A stretch of DNA of 64,000 nt, taken from assembly GCF_023023025.1 (NCBI RefSeq), contig NZ_CP095481.1, forward strand, positions 6,027,001-6,091,000, in the 5' to 3' direction. Source of the DNA: Amycolatopsis sp. WQ 127309 (GTDB lineage Bacteria > Actinomycetota > Actinomycetes > Mycobacteriales > Pseudonocardiaceae). Made by a program: the position numbers and the translations under genes. Each line of letters opens with the position of its first letter. Position 1 is the stretch's first letter. Below are positions 34,901 through 42,995 of this stretch, piece after piece. Below the pieces are notes generated by a model. It worked only from the letters and a program-made list of their open reading frames with translations. It had not been told where the DNA came from and searched no databases.

Positions 34901-35069
34901 GGCCGACACGAACTTCTTCGTCGTCGGCGGGCATTCCCTGCTCGGCGTGCAGCTGGTGCAGCACGTCGAGGACCTGACCGGCGTGGGCTTGAAGCTCACG
35001 GACGTGTTTTCGATGCCGACGCCCGGTCAGCTCGCGGACCACGTCCGCGACCTGCTCCGGACGCCCTGA
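31926..35069 (+). CDS. Nonribosomal peptide synthetase, C-A-PCP, glycine predicted
   Basis: 1047 aa, ATG 11 bp after the cyclase stop, with an AGGAG-like site. The condensation domain (~20-430) keeps the catalytic core as HHLVFDT (H145, H146, D150), with Thr for the usual Gly. The adenylation domain (~450-930) has YTSGSTGKPKG, NLYGPTE and YRTGDQG. By eye, aligning to GrsA gives the specificity code D-M-M-Q-V-G-L-V-W, close to the glycine code DILQLGLIW. The PCP has VVGGHSLLGVQ with its attachment Ser. There is no TE, epimerase or reductase, so release must come from elsewhere; the adjacent Cys-hydrolase is the natural candidate. It should condense the beta-ketoacyl chain with glycine. The N-terminus shows no obvious docking helix. 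Confidence 0.93.
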   Translation: MRTFTGKGPGQDVEVPARAGVTSKEEALWLLDRLVPGSGVNTVAVRFEVPVALDPVVLAEAARLVQRRHHGLRRVFHDEGTRLTAEVLPASAVTLDVSTVDTSRELVDARVAGFAAAPLEIGGTPPIRLAHFRCPDGDVVCVSAHHLVFDTISAAVFFTELAKAYEALAVGRSCPAVLAAEVRATPDVVPTETGIAYWRDHLTGFDATALGLSVGTPEAAGSVLDGDFVEHRLSREALAALDRLRRELRAPDAVVHMAAYYLLLARHGAGPDLVVGTPVNTRPPHAQGAIGYHVNVLPLRVGVEFGAGFADLVARTRSVYFDALAHADVPVDLLLPELPRASSDWRSTIFRHLFNYQPGGGLPRFGIGGVHTRPVSVENGTSKFDLELVVQADADETVLKGRYATGSHFRADVEALLRRYDALLVAAGADAQRPVGQLPLFSPTDRAVVDAANRTRRPTRARTVLEAVADHVATQPAAVAVRDGERAVTYRELWLTAQATADRLRGQGAGPGDIVGLAGRRGPELVAAVFGCWLIGAAYLPIDPDHPAHRVEHQLADSGARVLLVGDGVSLDADGRTVLPLPAITADGPAVPDTLVVEGDEADDACAYLIYTSGSTGKPKGTVLAHRNLANLVTHFRGETGLGPGDGGLWMTTFAFDMSVMDLFLPLYAGATLVVAPDEARTDGRALRAVLAEHRVDFLQATPTTWRLVLDDVADLLAGVKVVCGGEPMPPALLRRLVATGCELRNLYGPTETCVWSTAARLTSPDDPIVVGRPIRNTTVFIADDAGRELPPGVHGELCIAGGGVAIGYHNRPELTADKFREHPVHGRYYRTGDQGRWRHDGTCELVGRVDRQIKLRGNRIELGEVEAVLAEHPEVAGVAVVLVGEPSAGGILVAFVEGPFVEGAESPGLADRLWQHARAQLPRAAVPHEFVTIDRLPTTVTEKIDYPALTRLAADRRAAAGEEPGSPAADGDLLDTLIGLWAGLLGRQDVAADTNFFVVGGHSLLGVQLVQHVEDLTGVGLKLTDVFSMPTPGQLADHVRDLLRTP

Positions 35070-35084
35070 CCACCCTCCCCCCTC

Positions 35085-35116
35085 GGACCCCGGCGCGCCC
35101 CTCCGCGCCGGGGTCC
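35085..35116 (+). terminator. Hairpin terminator after the NRPS
   Basis: GGACCCCGGCGCG (35085-35097) pairs perfectly with CGCGCCGGGGTCC (35104-35116) over a 6-nt loop, 15 bp after the NRPS stop. There is no long U tract, as is common in high-GC actinomycetes. Confidence 0.7.
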
Positions 35117-35137
35117 CTCCCCTTTCCGGGTACGACA

Positions 35138-35170
35138 AAGCCGCTGAAGGCCAGGCCTTCAGCGGCTTTT
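35138..35170. terminator. Bidirectional terminator between NRPS and P450
   Basis: AAGCCGCTGAAGGCC (35138-35152) and GGCCTTCAGCGGCTT (35154-35168) are a perfect inverted repeat, followed by T on the plus strand and preceded by A-rich bases that would give U on the other. It lies between two convergent genes and can serve both. Confidence 0.85.
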
Positions 35171-35187
35171 CGCGTGAGAGGGAAAGC

Positions 35188-36423
<1,236 letters not shown>

Positions 36424-36512
36424 CGGCTCTTCCCTCGGCTCGGAATTGCTTTTCGCTGCCCGGGGTGGTTAGTCTGATTCGGCCGGTTTGGTCGACTCGG
36501 CAGTCGGCTGCC

Positions 36513-36560
36513 ACCGTAATTGCGCGACACGCCGATTCGTAACCCCTATGCCCACCCTTA
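36513..36560 (-). promoter_or_regulatory. TAGGGGT box and candidate P450 promoter
   Basis: On the minus strand, TAGGGGTTA (36548-36540) runs straight into a weak -35-like TTACGA (36542-36537), an 18-nt spacer and a -10-like TACGGT (36518-36513). This is the same arrangement as upstream of the cyclase-NRPS pair. An AGGGT (36558-36554) adds a partial direct repeat. The rest of the 250-bp divergent gap (36424-36673) shows no gene and must also hold the exporter promoter, which I could not define. Confidence 0.5.
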
Positions 36561-36673
36561 TCGCGGGACGCGAACTGTTCAGTTGTGCCGCGTTCTCTTT
36601 TGCACGGCAGGCCGCTACGCTGTGCCCGGTAGAGCGCGGCCGGCGGGCCGCCCGAACCATGGGGATGATCCAC

Positions 36674-37447
36674 GTGCCTACGATCGACGAAAGTGCACCC
36701 GCGCTCCGGCTCTCCGGGTTGCGCAAGAGATTCGGCCGGAAGGTCGCGGTGGACGGCGTCGACCTCGCCGTGCCGAAGGGTTCGTTCTACGGCCTGGTCG
36801 GGCCCAACGGGGCGGGCAAGACGACGTCGCTCTCGATGGCCGTGGGCCTGCTCCGCCCCGACGCCGGCGCGTCGCACATCTTCGGCGTCGACGTCTGGGC
36901 CGACCCGGTGCACGCCAAGGCCCTCGTCGGCGTGCTCCCCGACGGCATGTCCCTGCCCGAGCGCCTGACCGGCCGCGAACTGCTGACGTACCAGGGGCTG
37001 CTGCGCGGCCTGCCCGAGGCGCAGATCGACGAACGCGCGGGCGAGCTGCTGGAGGTCCTCGAGCTCACCGAGGCCAACCGCACCCTGGTGATCGACTACT
37101 CCACCGGCATGCGGAAGAAGATCGGCCTCGCGACGGCGTTGCTGCACGCGCCCAAGCTGCTGGTGCTGGACGAGCCGTTCGAAGCGGTCGACCCGGTCTC
37201 CGCGGCCACCATCCGCACGATCCTGCAGCGCTTCGTCGCCTCCGGCGGCTCGGTCGTGTTCTCCAGCCACGTGATGGCCCTGGTCGAGCAGCTCTGCGAC
37301 CACGTCGCGGTGATCGCCCGCGGCCAGGTCGCCGCGGCCGGCCCGGTCGACGAGGTCCGCGCCGGCCGCGGCCTCGAAGACGTCTTCGTCGAGCTCGTCG
37401 GCGCCCGCACCGGGGGGATGGAGGGGCTGGCGTGGTTGGCGTCCTGA
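36674..37447 (+). CDS. ABC transporter ATP-binding protein
   Basis: About 257 aa from GTG 36674 (MPTIDES...), with GGGGA ~9 nt upstream; ATGs at 36659 and 36665 are in frame but poorly placed for a ribosome site. Walker A is GPNGAGKTT, the signature is relaxed (YSTGMRKKIGLA), Walker B is LLVLDEPF, and an H-loop SSHVM follows. It drives the permease encoded next, with which it overlaps by 16 bp. In this context the pair most likely exports the cluster's product or gives self-resistance, which is inference from position. Single-NBD ABC-2 systems of this kind also serve other substrates. Confidence 0.9.
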   Translation: MPTIDESAPALRLSGLRKRFGRKVAVDGVDLAVPKGSFYGLVGPNGAGKTTSLSMAVGLLRPDAGASHIFGVDVWADPVHAKALVGVLPDGMSLPERLTGRELLTYQGLLRGLPEAQIDERAGELLEVLELTEANRTLVIDYSTGMRKKIGLATALLHAPKLLVLDEPFEAVDPVSAATIRTILQRFVASGGSVVFSSHVMALVEQLCDHVAVIARGQVAAAGPVDEVRAGRGLEDVFVELVGARTGGMEGLAWLAS

Positions 37448-39396
37448 TCCGGATGAAGCTGGCGGTGCTGCGCCGCTCGATGAGCGGGCAGCGCGCGGCG
37501 AGCATGCTCGCGGGCGGGTCGATCGGCCTGGTCCTCGCGATCGGCACGCTCGTGGTCGGGTTCTCGCACTTCGGCTCGCCCGAAACCGCCGTCGCGGTGC
37601 TGTCGCTGCTGCTGATGGTGTGGACGCTGGGCTGGCTGTTCGGCCCGATGCTCACCGGCGGTGACGCGGTGCTGCGGCTGGAGTACTTCACCCTGCTGCC
37701 GATCCGCCCGCGCACCCTCGCCATCGGCATGGTCGGCGCCGGGTTCGTCGGCATCACGCCGGTGGTCGCGCTGGTCGCGTTCGCCGTGCTGCTCGTCTAC
37801 GGCGCCCACCTCGGCCTGGCCGCGGCGCTGGTCGCGATCCCGGCCGTGCTGCTGCAGCTGTGGTTCGTCGTCGTGCTGTCGAAGGTCGGCATGCAGGCGC
37901 TGGGCCGGCTCGTCCGGTCGCGGTTCGGCTGGGAGCTGTCGTCGCTGGTCGTCGGCTTCGTGCTGGGCCTGCAGAACACCGGCTGGATGGACATCGGCCT
38001 GGCGATCCGCACGTTCAGCGGCGGCTGGGCCGACGGCGGCGGCATCGTCCTGCGGATCCTCCCGTCGAGCTGGGCGGTCGTCGCGGTGGACGCGGCGGGC
38101 AAGGGCAACTGGGGCGTCGTCGCGCTCTCGCTGGGCGGCCTCGCCGTCCTGGGCGCGGTGCTGTTCTTCGTGTTCTCGGCGCTGCTTTCGCGCCAGCTGG
38201 TCCGGGGCCTGTCCGACGGCGGCACGACGCAGACCGGCGGCGACAGCCCGGCCACCAAGCGGATCCTGCCCGGCGGGCCGTTCGGCGGGGTGCTGGGCAA
38301 GGAGCTGCGGCTGTGGGTCCGCGACCTGCGCCGCGCCCGGTTCCTGAGCATCGCGCTGTGGGCGGGCCTGTTCAGCGGGCTGTTCCCGCTGCTCGACGGC
38401 AACACCGTGCTGCTGCCCTTCGCGGGCGTGATCACCGCGCTGTTCGCCGGCGCGCTGTCGGCGAACGTCTACGGCCTCGACGCGGGCGCGTTGTGGCTGA
38501 CCCTGGTCGCCCCGGCGGCCGAACGCGTCGACGTCCGCGCCCGGCAGGTCGCGTGGCTGCTGCTGGTCGCGGTCCCGGTGCTCGTGCTGACCGCGCTGCT
38601 GACGCTGGTCAGCGGCCAGGGCTGGGCGTGGCCGTGGGTGCTGGCCGTGCTGCCGGCGATGCTCGGCGGGGCGGCGGGCCTGGTGCCGCTGGTCTCGCTG
38701 GTCGGCGTCGCGCCGTTCCAGGACCGCCCCGGCGGCAACCCGATGGACGGCTTCACCGACGAAAGCGGCGACCAGGTCCGGTTGAAGATCTTCGGCATGC
38801 TGTTCGGCCAGATCCTGCTGGCCGTGCCGGCCGCGGTCGTCGTGCTGATCGGGTTCCGCACCGGCAGCACGCTGCTGGGCTGGGCGGGTGTCGCGGCCGG
38901 GCTGCTCACCGGCGCGTTCTACTACTGGCTGTTCGGCCGGCTCGCCTACCGCCGCCTGGAGAAGGCGGGCCCGGAGATCCTCGACCTGATGCGCAAGGGC
39001 GTCCGGACCGAGGTCAAGGCCTCCGCCGACGAGCTGGCGGAGGGCGAGGAAGAGGAACCGGCGAAGAAGGACGACCTCAGCGGTCCGCAGAACGCCGCGG
39101 TCGCGCTGTTCGTCCTGCTCGGTGTGCTGCTGGTGATCCCGCAGGGGTTCGTGTCGCTGGGCCTGAGCCTGTTCGGCGCGACGCTGCCGGGCTGGTTCCT
39201 CGTCGCCCACGTCGCGCCCGGGCTGCGGGTGCTGGTGGCCATCGGCTCGATCGTGCTCGGCGCGTGCTCCTTCGGCATGGTGGTGCTGATGCACTGCGTC
39301 GCCAAGCGCAAGGCCGAAGCCTTGGTGGCAGCGGAGGAAACCGAAGTGCCGGAAGAGGAAAAGGAGAACGGCCGCGAGCACGCGGCGGCCCGCTGA
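37432..39396 (+). CDS. ABC-2 type multi-pass permease
   Basis: 654 aa from GTG 37432, supported by GAGGGG 5 nt upstream and overlap with the ATPase gene (translational coupling). The protein has many hydrophobic segments: one pair in the first ~120 residues, more around 150-260, a central block (~320-520) and a final pair (~555-620). Soluble linkers lie between, with an acidic stretch (EGEEEEPAKKDD) before the last membrane block. The charged C-terminus is EETEVPEEEKENGREHAAAR. I recognise an ABC-2-like permease but not a specific subfamily. It is followed directly by a strong terminator, so the exporter is a two-gene unit. Confidence 0.85.
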   Translation: MVGVLIRMKLAVLRRSMSGQRAASMLAGGSIGLVLAIGTLVVGFSHFGSPETAVAVLSLLLMVWTLGWLFGPMLTGGDAVLRLEYFTLLPIRPRTLAIGMVGAGFVGITPVVALVAFAVLLVYGAHLGLAAALVAIPAVLLQLWFVVVLSKVGMQALGRLVRSRFGWELSSLVVGFVLGLQNTGWMDIGLAIRTFSGGWADGGGIVLRILPSSWAVVAVDAAGKGNWGVVALSLGGLAVLGAVLFFVFSALLSRQLVRGLSDGGTTQTGGDSPATKRILPGGPFGGVLGKELRLWVRDLRRARFLSIALWAGLFSGLFPLLDGNTVLLPFAGVITALFAGALSANVYGLDAGALWLTLVAPAAERVDVRARQVAWLLLVAVPVLVLTALLTLVSGQGWAWPWVLAVLPAMLGGAAGLVPLVSLVGVAPFQDRPGGNPMDGFTDESGDQVRLKIFGMLFGQILLAVPAAVVVLIGFRTGSTLLGWAGVAAGLLTGAFYYWLFGRLAYRRLEKAGPEILDLMRKGVRTEVKASADELAEGEEEEPAKKDDLSGPQNAAVALFVLLGVLLVIPQGFVSLGLSLFGATLPGWFLVAHVAPGLRVLVAIGSIVLGACSFGMVVLMHCVAKRKAEALVAAEETEVPEEEKENGREHAAAR

Positions 39397-39403
39397 CCCG
39401 GAG

Positions 39404-39444
39404 TGCGAAAGGCCCGGCTCACTCGGTGAGCCGGGCCTTTCGCG
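39404..39444. terminator. Bidirectional terminator after the exporter
   Basis: GCGAAAGGCCCGGCTCA (39405-39421) pairs perfectly with TGAGCCGGGCCTTTCGC (39427-39443) around a CTCGG loop. AAA/TTT in the stem gives a short U run on either strand. It separates two convergent genes. Confidence 0.88.
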
Positions 39445-39455
39445 GGGAGGGTGGC

Positions 39456-39998
39456 TCAGCGGGGGTGGCGGAAGCGGATGTTGCCCGCGGTCACCTTGCA
39501 GTGCGCGCGCAGCACCGGCAGGCCGGGTTCGGGCGGCGCGGTGACCTTGTTGGTGATGTCGCCGGCGCCGGTCGCCATGGCCTCGAACAGCAGGGTCCAG
39601 CCGCGCGGGACGATGACGAGGATCGTGCCCCAGCCGCAGTCCAGGTTGAGCGTGACCTCCCGATGGGGGCAGCTCGCTTCGCTGAAGTCGATCCGGACGT
39701 CGCCGGAGGAGCACTTGGCGTCGATGCGGCTCGGCACGTCCCACGGGCCGGTGCGCTTGACGTCGCCCATGCCCGCCTTGAGCACCAGCGGCGGTGTCTC
39801 GAGCGCGGCGAGCGTGCCGGAGGGCAGGTCGGCGAGCAGCGGAGCCAGGTCGCCGCGGGTGCGCGCGGCCGCCGCCGCGGCCGAGCGCTGGGCGAACTCC
39901 TCGAGTTCCAGCATGCCTTGGCCGAGCGCGTCCTGCAGCAGCCGCGCGGCGCGTTCTCTGTCCAGATTGGACACACGGAGGGTGTCTTGGTCGCTCAT
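39456..39998 (-). CDS. DUF1707 domain protein with LiaF-like C-terminal domain
   Basis: 180 aa. The N-terminal ~60 residues (LRVSNLDRERAARLLQDAL ... ELEEFAQRSAAA ... RGDLAPLLADLP) match the DUF1707 helical domain common in actinobacteria. The rest is a beta-rich region (RIDAKCSSGDVRIDFSEA, GWGTILVIVPRGW) like the C-terminal domain of LiaF/YvqF cell-envelope stress proteins. No membrane segment is evident. Its function is unknown; a link to envelope stress is only by similarity. It sits between the exporter and the carboxylase genes with no clear tie to product assembly. Confidence 0.8.
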   Translation of the reverse strand: MSDQDTLRVSNLDRERAARLLQDALGQGMLELEEFAQRSAAAAAARTRGDLAPLLADLPSGTLAALETPPLVLKAGMGDVKRTGPWDVPSRIDAKCSSGDVRIDFSEASCPHREVTLNLDCGWGTILVIVPRGWTLLFEAMATGAGDITNKVTAPPEPGLPVLRAHCKVTAGNIRFRHPR

Positions 39999-40007
39999 GT
40001 TTCCACG

Positions 40008-40199
40008 CTAACCAGCGGGAAAGCCCGGCGGCACCCCTACTTCCCGGCGACGGCTCATCCAGGAGCCGGGCGGGGTGTAACCCGCGGCGCGCAGCCACGG
40101 CGCGGCGGTGGGCGGCCGGTCCCGCTTCGGGACTCTCGCGCTGCCCAGCGCGCCGAGGACGGCGAGTATCACGGCCAGGTCGTCGTCCGGGCCGCTCAT
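40008..40199 (-). CDS. Acyl-CoA carboxylase epsilon subunit
   Basis: 63 aa. The pattern of a short acidic helix (DDLAVILAVLGAL), a basic middle and a C-terminal W..RRR segment (PGSWMSRRREVG) is typical of AccE/PccE subunits of actinobacterial carboxylases. These bind and stimulate the beta subunit. Its ATG overlaps the stop of the beta-subunit gene (ATGA at 40196-40199), so translation is probably coupled. Identification rests on position and pattern. Confidence 0.8.
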   Translation of the reverse strand: MSGPDDDLAVILAVLGALGSARVPKRDRPPTAAPWLRAAGYTPPGSWMSRRREVGVPPGFPAG

Positions 40200-41785
40200 A
40201 CCGGCGGGTTCCCGTGCTTGCGCGCGGGCGGCGCGGCGTACTTCGTCCGCAGCACGGCGAGCGCCTCGATGACGACCGGCCGGGTCCGGGCCGGGTCGAT
40301 CACGTCGTCCACCAGGCCGCGCTCGGCGGCGTGGTAGGGGTGCACCAGCTCGGTCCGGTACTCCTGGATCCGCCGGCGACGCTCCTCTTCCGGGTCGTCG
40401 GCCGCGGCGATCTCACGCCGGAACACGACGTCGACGGCGTCCTCGGCGCCCATCACCGCGATTTCGTTGGTGGGCCAGGCGAAGGACAGGTCGCAGCCGA
40501 TCGAGCGGGAGTCCATCACGAGGTACGCGCTGCCGTAGGCCTTGCGCAGGACGACCTGCACGCGCGGCACGGACGCGTTGCAGTAGGCGTAGAGCAGCTT
40601 CGCGCTGTGCCGGACGATGCCGCCGTGCTCTTGGTCGCTGCCGGGCCGGAACCCCGGGACGTCGACGAGCGTGACGAGCGGGATGCTGAAGGCGTCGCAG
40701 GTCTGGACGAACCGCGCCGCCTTCTCCGACGCGGGGATGTCCAGCGCCCCGCCGCCGGACGACGGCTGGTTGGCCACGATCCCGACGACTTCGCCGCCGA
40801 GTCGCGCGAGCCCGCACAGGACGTTCGGCGCCCAGCTCGCGTGCACCTCGAAGAAGTGGCCGTAGTCGACGATCTCCGCGATGACCTCGCGCATGTCGTA
40901 GCCGCGGTCCGCGTCGACCGGCACCAGCTCCAGCAGCGCCGGGTTCGGCCGGTCCACCGGCTCGCCGGGCGGCAGCGACGGCGGCAGCTCGCGGTTGTTC
41001 GCCGGCAGCATCGAGATCAGGTGCCGGACCTCTTCGAGGCACTCTTCCTCGGTGTCGTAGACGAACCCGGCCGCGCCGGACAGCCCGGCGTGCACGTTCG
41101 CGCCGCCGAGCTGCTCGTGGGTGACGTCCTCGCCGGTGACCGAGCGGACGACGTCCGGCCCGGTGAGGTACAGCTGCGCGATGTCGCGGACCATGAACAC
41201 GAAGTCGGTCAGCGCGGGGGAGTGGGCCGCGCCGCCGGCGCACGGGCCGAGCAGCACGCTGATCTGCGGGATCACCCCGGACGCCTGGACGGTGCGCCGG
41301 AAGATCCCGCCGTACCCGGCGAGCGCGGTGACGCCCTCCTGGAGCCGCGCGCCCGCACCGTCCGAAAGGGACACCAGCGGCGCGCCGGCGGACTCGGCGA
41401 GGTCCATCAGCTTGTGGATCTTCGCCGCGTGCGCCTCGCCGAGCGAGCCGCCGAAGATCCGGAAGTCGTGCGCGTAGACGAAAACGCGCCGTCCGAAGAC
41501 CTGGCCCCAGCCGGTGACCACGCCGTCGGAGTACGGCCGCCGGTCCTCGAGGCCGAACCCGGTGGCGCGGTGGCGCCGCAGCTGGTCGATCTCGTGGAAC
41601 GTGCCCTCGTCGAAGAGCAGGTCGATCCGCTCCCGGACGGTGAGCTTGCCCTTGGCGTGCTGCCGCTCGGTCGCGCGCCGGGACGGTGACACGGCGTGCG
41701 CCCGCAGCTCGGCCAGTTCGGCGACCTTGGCCTCGATGTCGAGAGACGGCAGGTCGCCGACGACGAGATCTTCGGTGGCGGTCAT
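40196..41785 (-). CDS. Acyl-CoA carboxylase beta (carboxyltransferase) subunit
   Basis: 529 aa, full length for AccB/PccB-type carboxyltransferases. It has the crotonase-fold halves with oxyanion loops GPCAGGAAHSPA and RKAYGSAYLVM. It carboxylates acyl-CoA using biotin-CO2 from an alpha subunit not seen in the window, and so can supply malonyl- or methylmalonyl-CoA to the PKS. At the residue that in Streptomyces PccB (Asp422) selects propionyl-CoA, this protein has Leu422. Family knowledge links Asp to propionyl and Ile/Cys to acetyl preference, so Leu argues against a plain propionyl-CoA enzyme. It forms an operon with the epsilon subunit and diverges from the type II thioesterase. Confidence 0.93.
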   Translation of the reverse strand: MTATEDLVVGDLPSLDIEAKVAELAELRAHAVSPSRRATERQHAKGKLTVRERIDLLFDEGTFHEIDQLRRHRATGFGLEDRRPYSDGVVTGWGQVFGRRVFVYAHDFRIFGGSLGEAHAAKIHKLMDLAESAGAPLVSLSDGAGARLQEGVTALAGYGGIFRRTVQASGVIPQISVLLGPCAGGAAHSPALTDFVFMVRDIAQLYLTGPDVVRSVTGEDVTHEQLGGANVHAGLSGAAGFVYDTEEECLEEVRHLISMLPANNRELPPSLPPGEPVDRPNPALLELVPVDADRGYDMREVIAEIVDYGHFFEVHASWAPNVLCGLARLGGEVVGIVANQPSSGGGALDIPASEKAARFVQTCDAFSIPLVTLVDVPGFRPGSDQEHGGIVRHSAKLLYAYCNASVPRVQVVLRKAYGSAYLVMDSRSIGCDLSFAWPTNEIAVMGAEDAVDVVFRREIAAADDPEEERRRRIQEYRTELVHPYHAAERGLVDDVIDPARTRPVVIEALAVLRTKYAAPPARKHGNPPV

Positions 41786-41911
41786 GACTCACCCCAACGT
41801 GTTTCTTTCGGCGGTTCCCCTCGCGGCCGGATGCCGGTAAGCCATTGAAACCGGCCGGCACCGTCCGGACCAGCACGTCGGCCCCCCTGTCTGCCACCCC
41901 CGGCCCCCAGC

Positions 41912-41964
41912 ACCCCCTCATCCGGAACGTAGGGGTCGACCCGCGCGCGGGTGTTTGACAGATT
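41912..41964 (+). promoter_or_regulatory. Third TAGGGGT box, upstream of the type II thioesterase
   Basis: ACCCCCT (41912-41918) and TAGGGGT (41930-41936) form an imperfect inverted repeat like that at 31047. A -10-like CAGATT (41959-41964) lies 17 nt after the position equivalent to -35. A perfect TTGACA also occurs at 41955-41960, but I see no matching -10 for it. The remaining gap (41786-42012) must also hold the promoter for the divergent carboxylase genes. Confidence 0.4.
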
Positions 41965-42012
41965 CGGCGGGGTAAGCGCGCGACAGCACAGCCGACAGCG
42001 GAAGGCCCGGCC

Positions 42013-42768
42013 ATGACCCTCTCCCTGGACAGCCAGCTCTGGATCCGGCGGTTCCACCCGGCCCCGGCCGCCACGGCCCGGCTGGTCTGCTTCCCGCACG
42101 CCGGTGGTTCCGCGAGCTACTTCCACCCCGTGTCGGCGGCGCTTTCGCCGGCGGTGGAGGTCCTCGCCGTCCAGTACCCGGGCCGCCAGGACCGCCGCAC
42201 CGATCCGCTGGTGGACGACCTGTTCGTGCTCGCCGACCAGCTGGCCGAAATCCTCGCGGCCGAGCCGGGCCCGCTGGCGTTCTTCGGCCACAGCATGGGC
42301 GCCAGCCTCGCCTTCGAGGTCGCGCGCCGGCTGGAACCCCGCGGCACCGAGCTGCTGGGCCTGTTCGTCTCCGGCCGCCGGGCGCCCTCGGCGTTCCGCG
42401 ACGAGCGCTTCCACCAGGAAAGCGACGACGGCCTGCTCGCCGAGGTCAAGCGCCTGAGCGGTACGGACGCGAAGGTCCTGGAGGACGACGAGATCATCCG
42501 CATGGTCCTGCCGGCGCTGCGCAACGACTACAAGGCCGCCGAGACCTACCGCTACCGCCCCGGCCCCGACGTCAGCTGCCCGGTCCTGGCCCTGATCGGC
42601 GACCACGACCCCAAGGTGACCGCCGACGAGGCCCGGCAGTGGGCCACGCACACGTCCGGCGCGTTCGAGCTGCGCACCTACCCGGGTGCCCACTTCTACC
42701 TGAACGAGCACCACGCGGCCGTCAACCGCCTGATCGCCGCCCGGCTCACCGCCGCCTCGCGCGGCTAG
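42013..42768 (+). CDS. Type II (editing) thioesterase
   Basis: 251 aa. The family opening CFPHAGGSASYF is followed by GHSMGASLAFE (nucleophile Ser), an Asp in GDHDPKV and the C-terminal His in YPGAHFYL. These are hallmarks of stand-alone thioesterases that clear misprimed or stalled acyl groups from PKS and NRPS carrier proteins. It stands alone on the plus strand, divergent from the carboxylase pair. Its upstream TAGGGGT box suggests co-regulation with the cyclase-NRPS pair. Its normal Ser triad contrasts with the Cys of the hydrolase at 31132, so the two are unlikely to be redundant. Confidence 0.93.
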   Translation: MTLSLDSQLWIRRFHPAPAATARLVCFPHAGGSASYFHPVSAALSPAVEVLAVQYPGRQDRRTDPLVDDLFVLADQLAEILAAEPGPLAFFGHSMGASLAFEVARRLEPRGTELLGLFVSGRRAPSAFRDERFHQESDDGLLAEVKRLSGTDAKVLEDDEIIRMVLPALRNDYKAAETYRYRPGPDVSCPVLALIGDHDPKVTADEARQWATHTSGAFELRTYPGAHFYLNEHHAAVNRLIAARLTAASRG

Positions 42769-42954
42769 GGGGATGGCCGCGCCGCTCCCGAGCAGGCTGA
42801 TCAGGCCGGGCACCGCAAACGCCACGGCTCCCGCGGCGGGCGCCCGCCCAAGCAGTGACGGGCCGCCCACTCGCTGCGACAAGCCGGCCATCGTCCACCG
42901 AGCAGCGGTCGTCCGAACGCCGTGATCACCTGGACCAAAGGCATGGTCGGACAT

Positions 42955-42994
42955 GTCCCAGCGGCCGGCGCACGGGGTGCGCCGGCCGCGGGAC
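42955..42994 (-). terminator. Terminator of the secreted repeat-protein gene
   Basis: GTCCC + A + GCGGCCGGCGCA (42955-42972) pairs with TGCGCCGGCCGC + GGGAC (42978-42994), with a single bulged A and a 5-nt loop. It starts 2 bp after the stop of the minus-strand gene. The 42769-42954 stretch shows nothing else. Confidence 0.85.
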
Positions 42995-42995
42995 C

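Noticed and set aside
40033..40042. ACCCCTA in the epsilon-subunit gene as a fourth activator box
   Set aside because: It lies inside coding sequence with no promoter elements around it, so it is probably chance.
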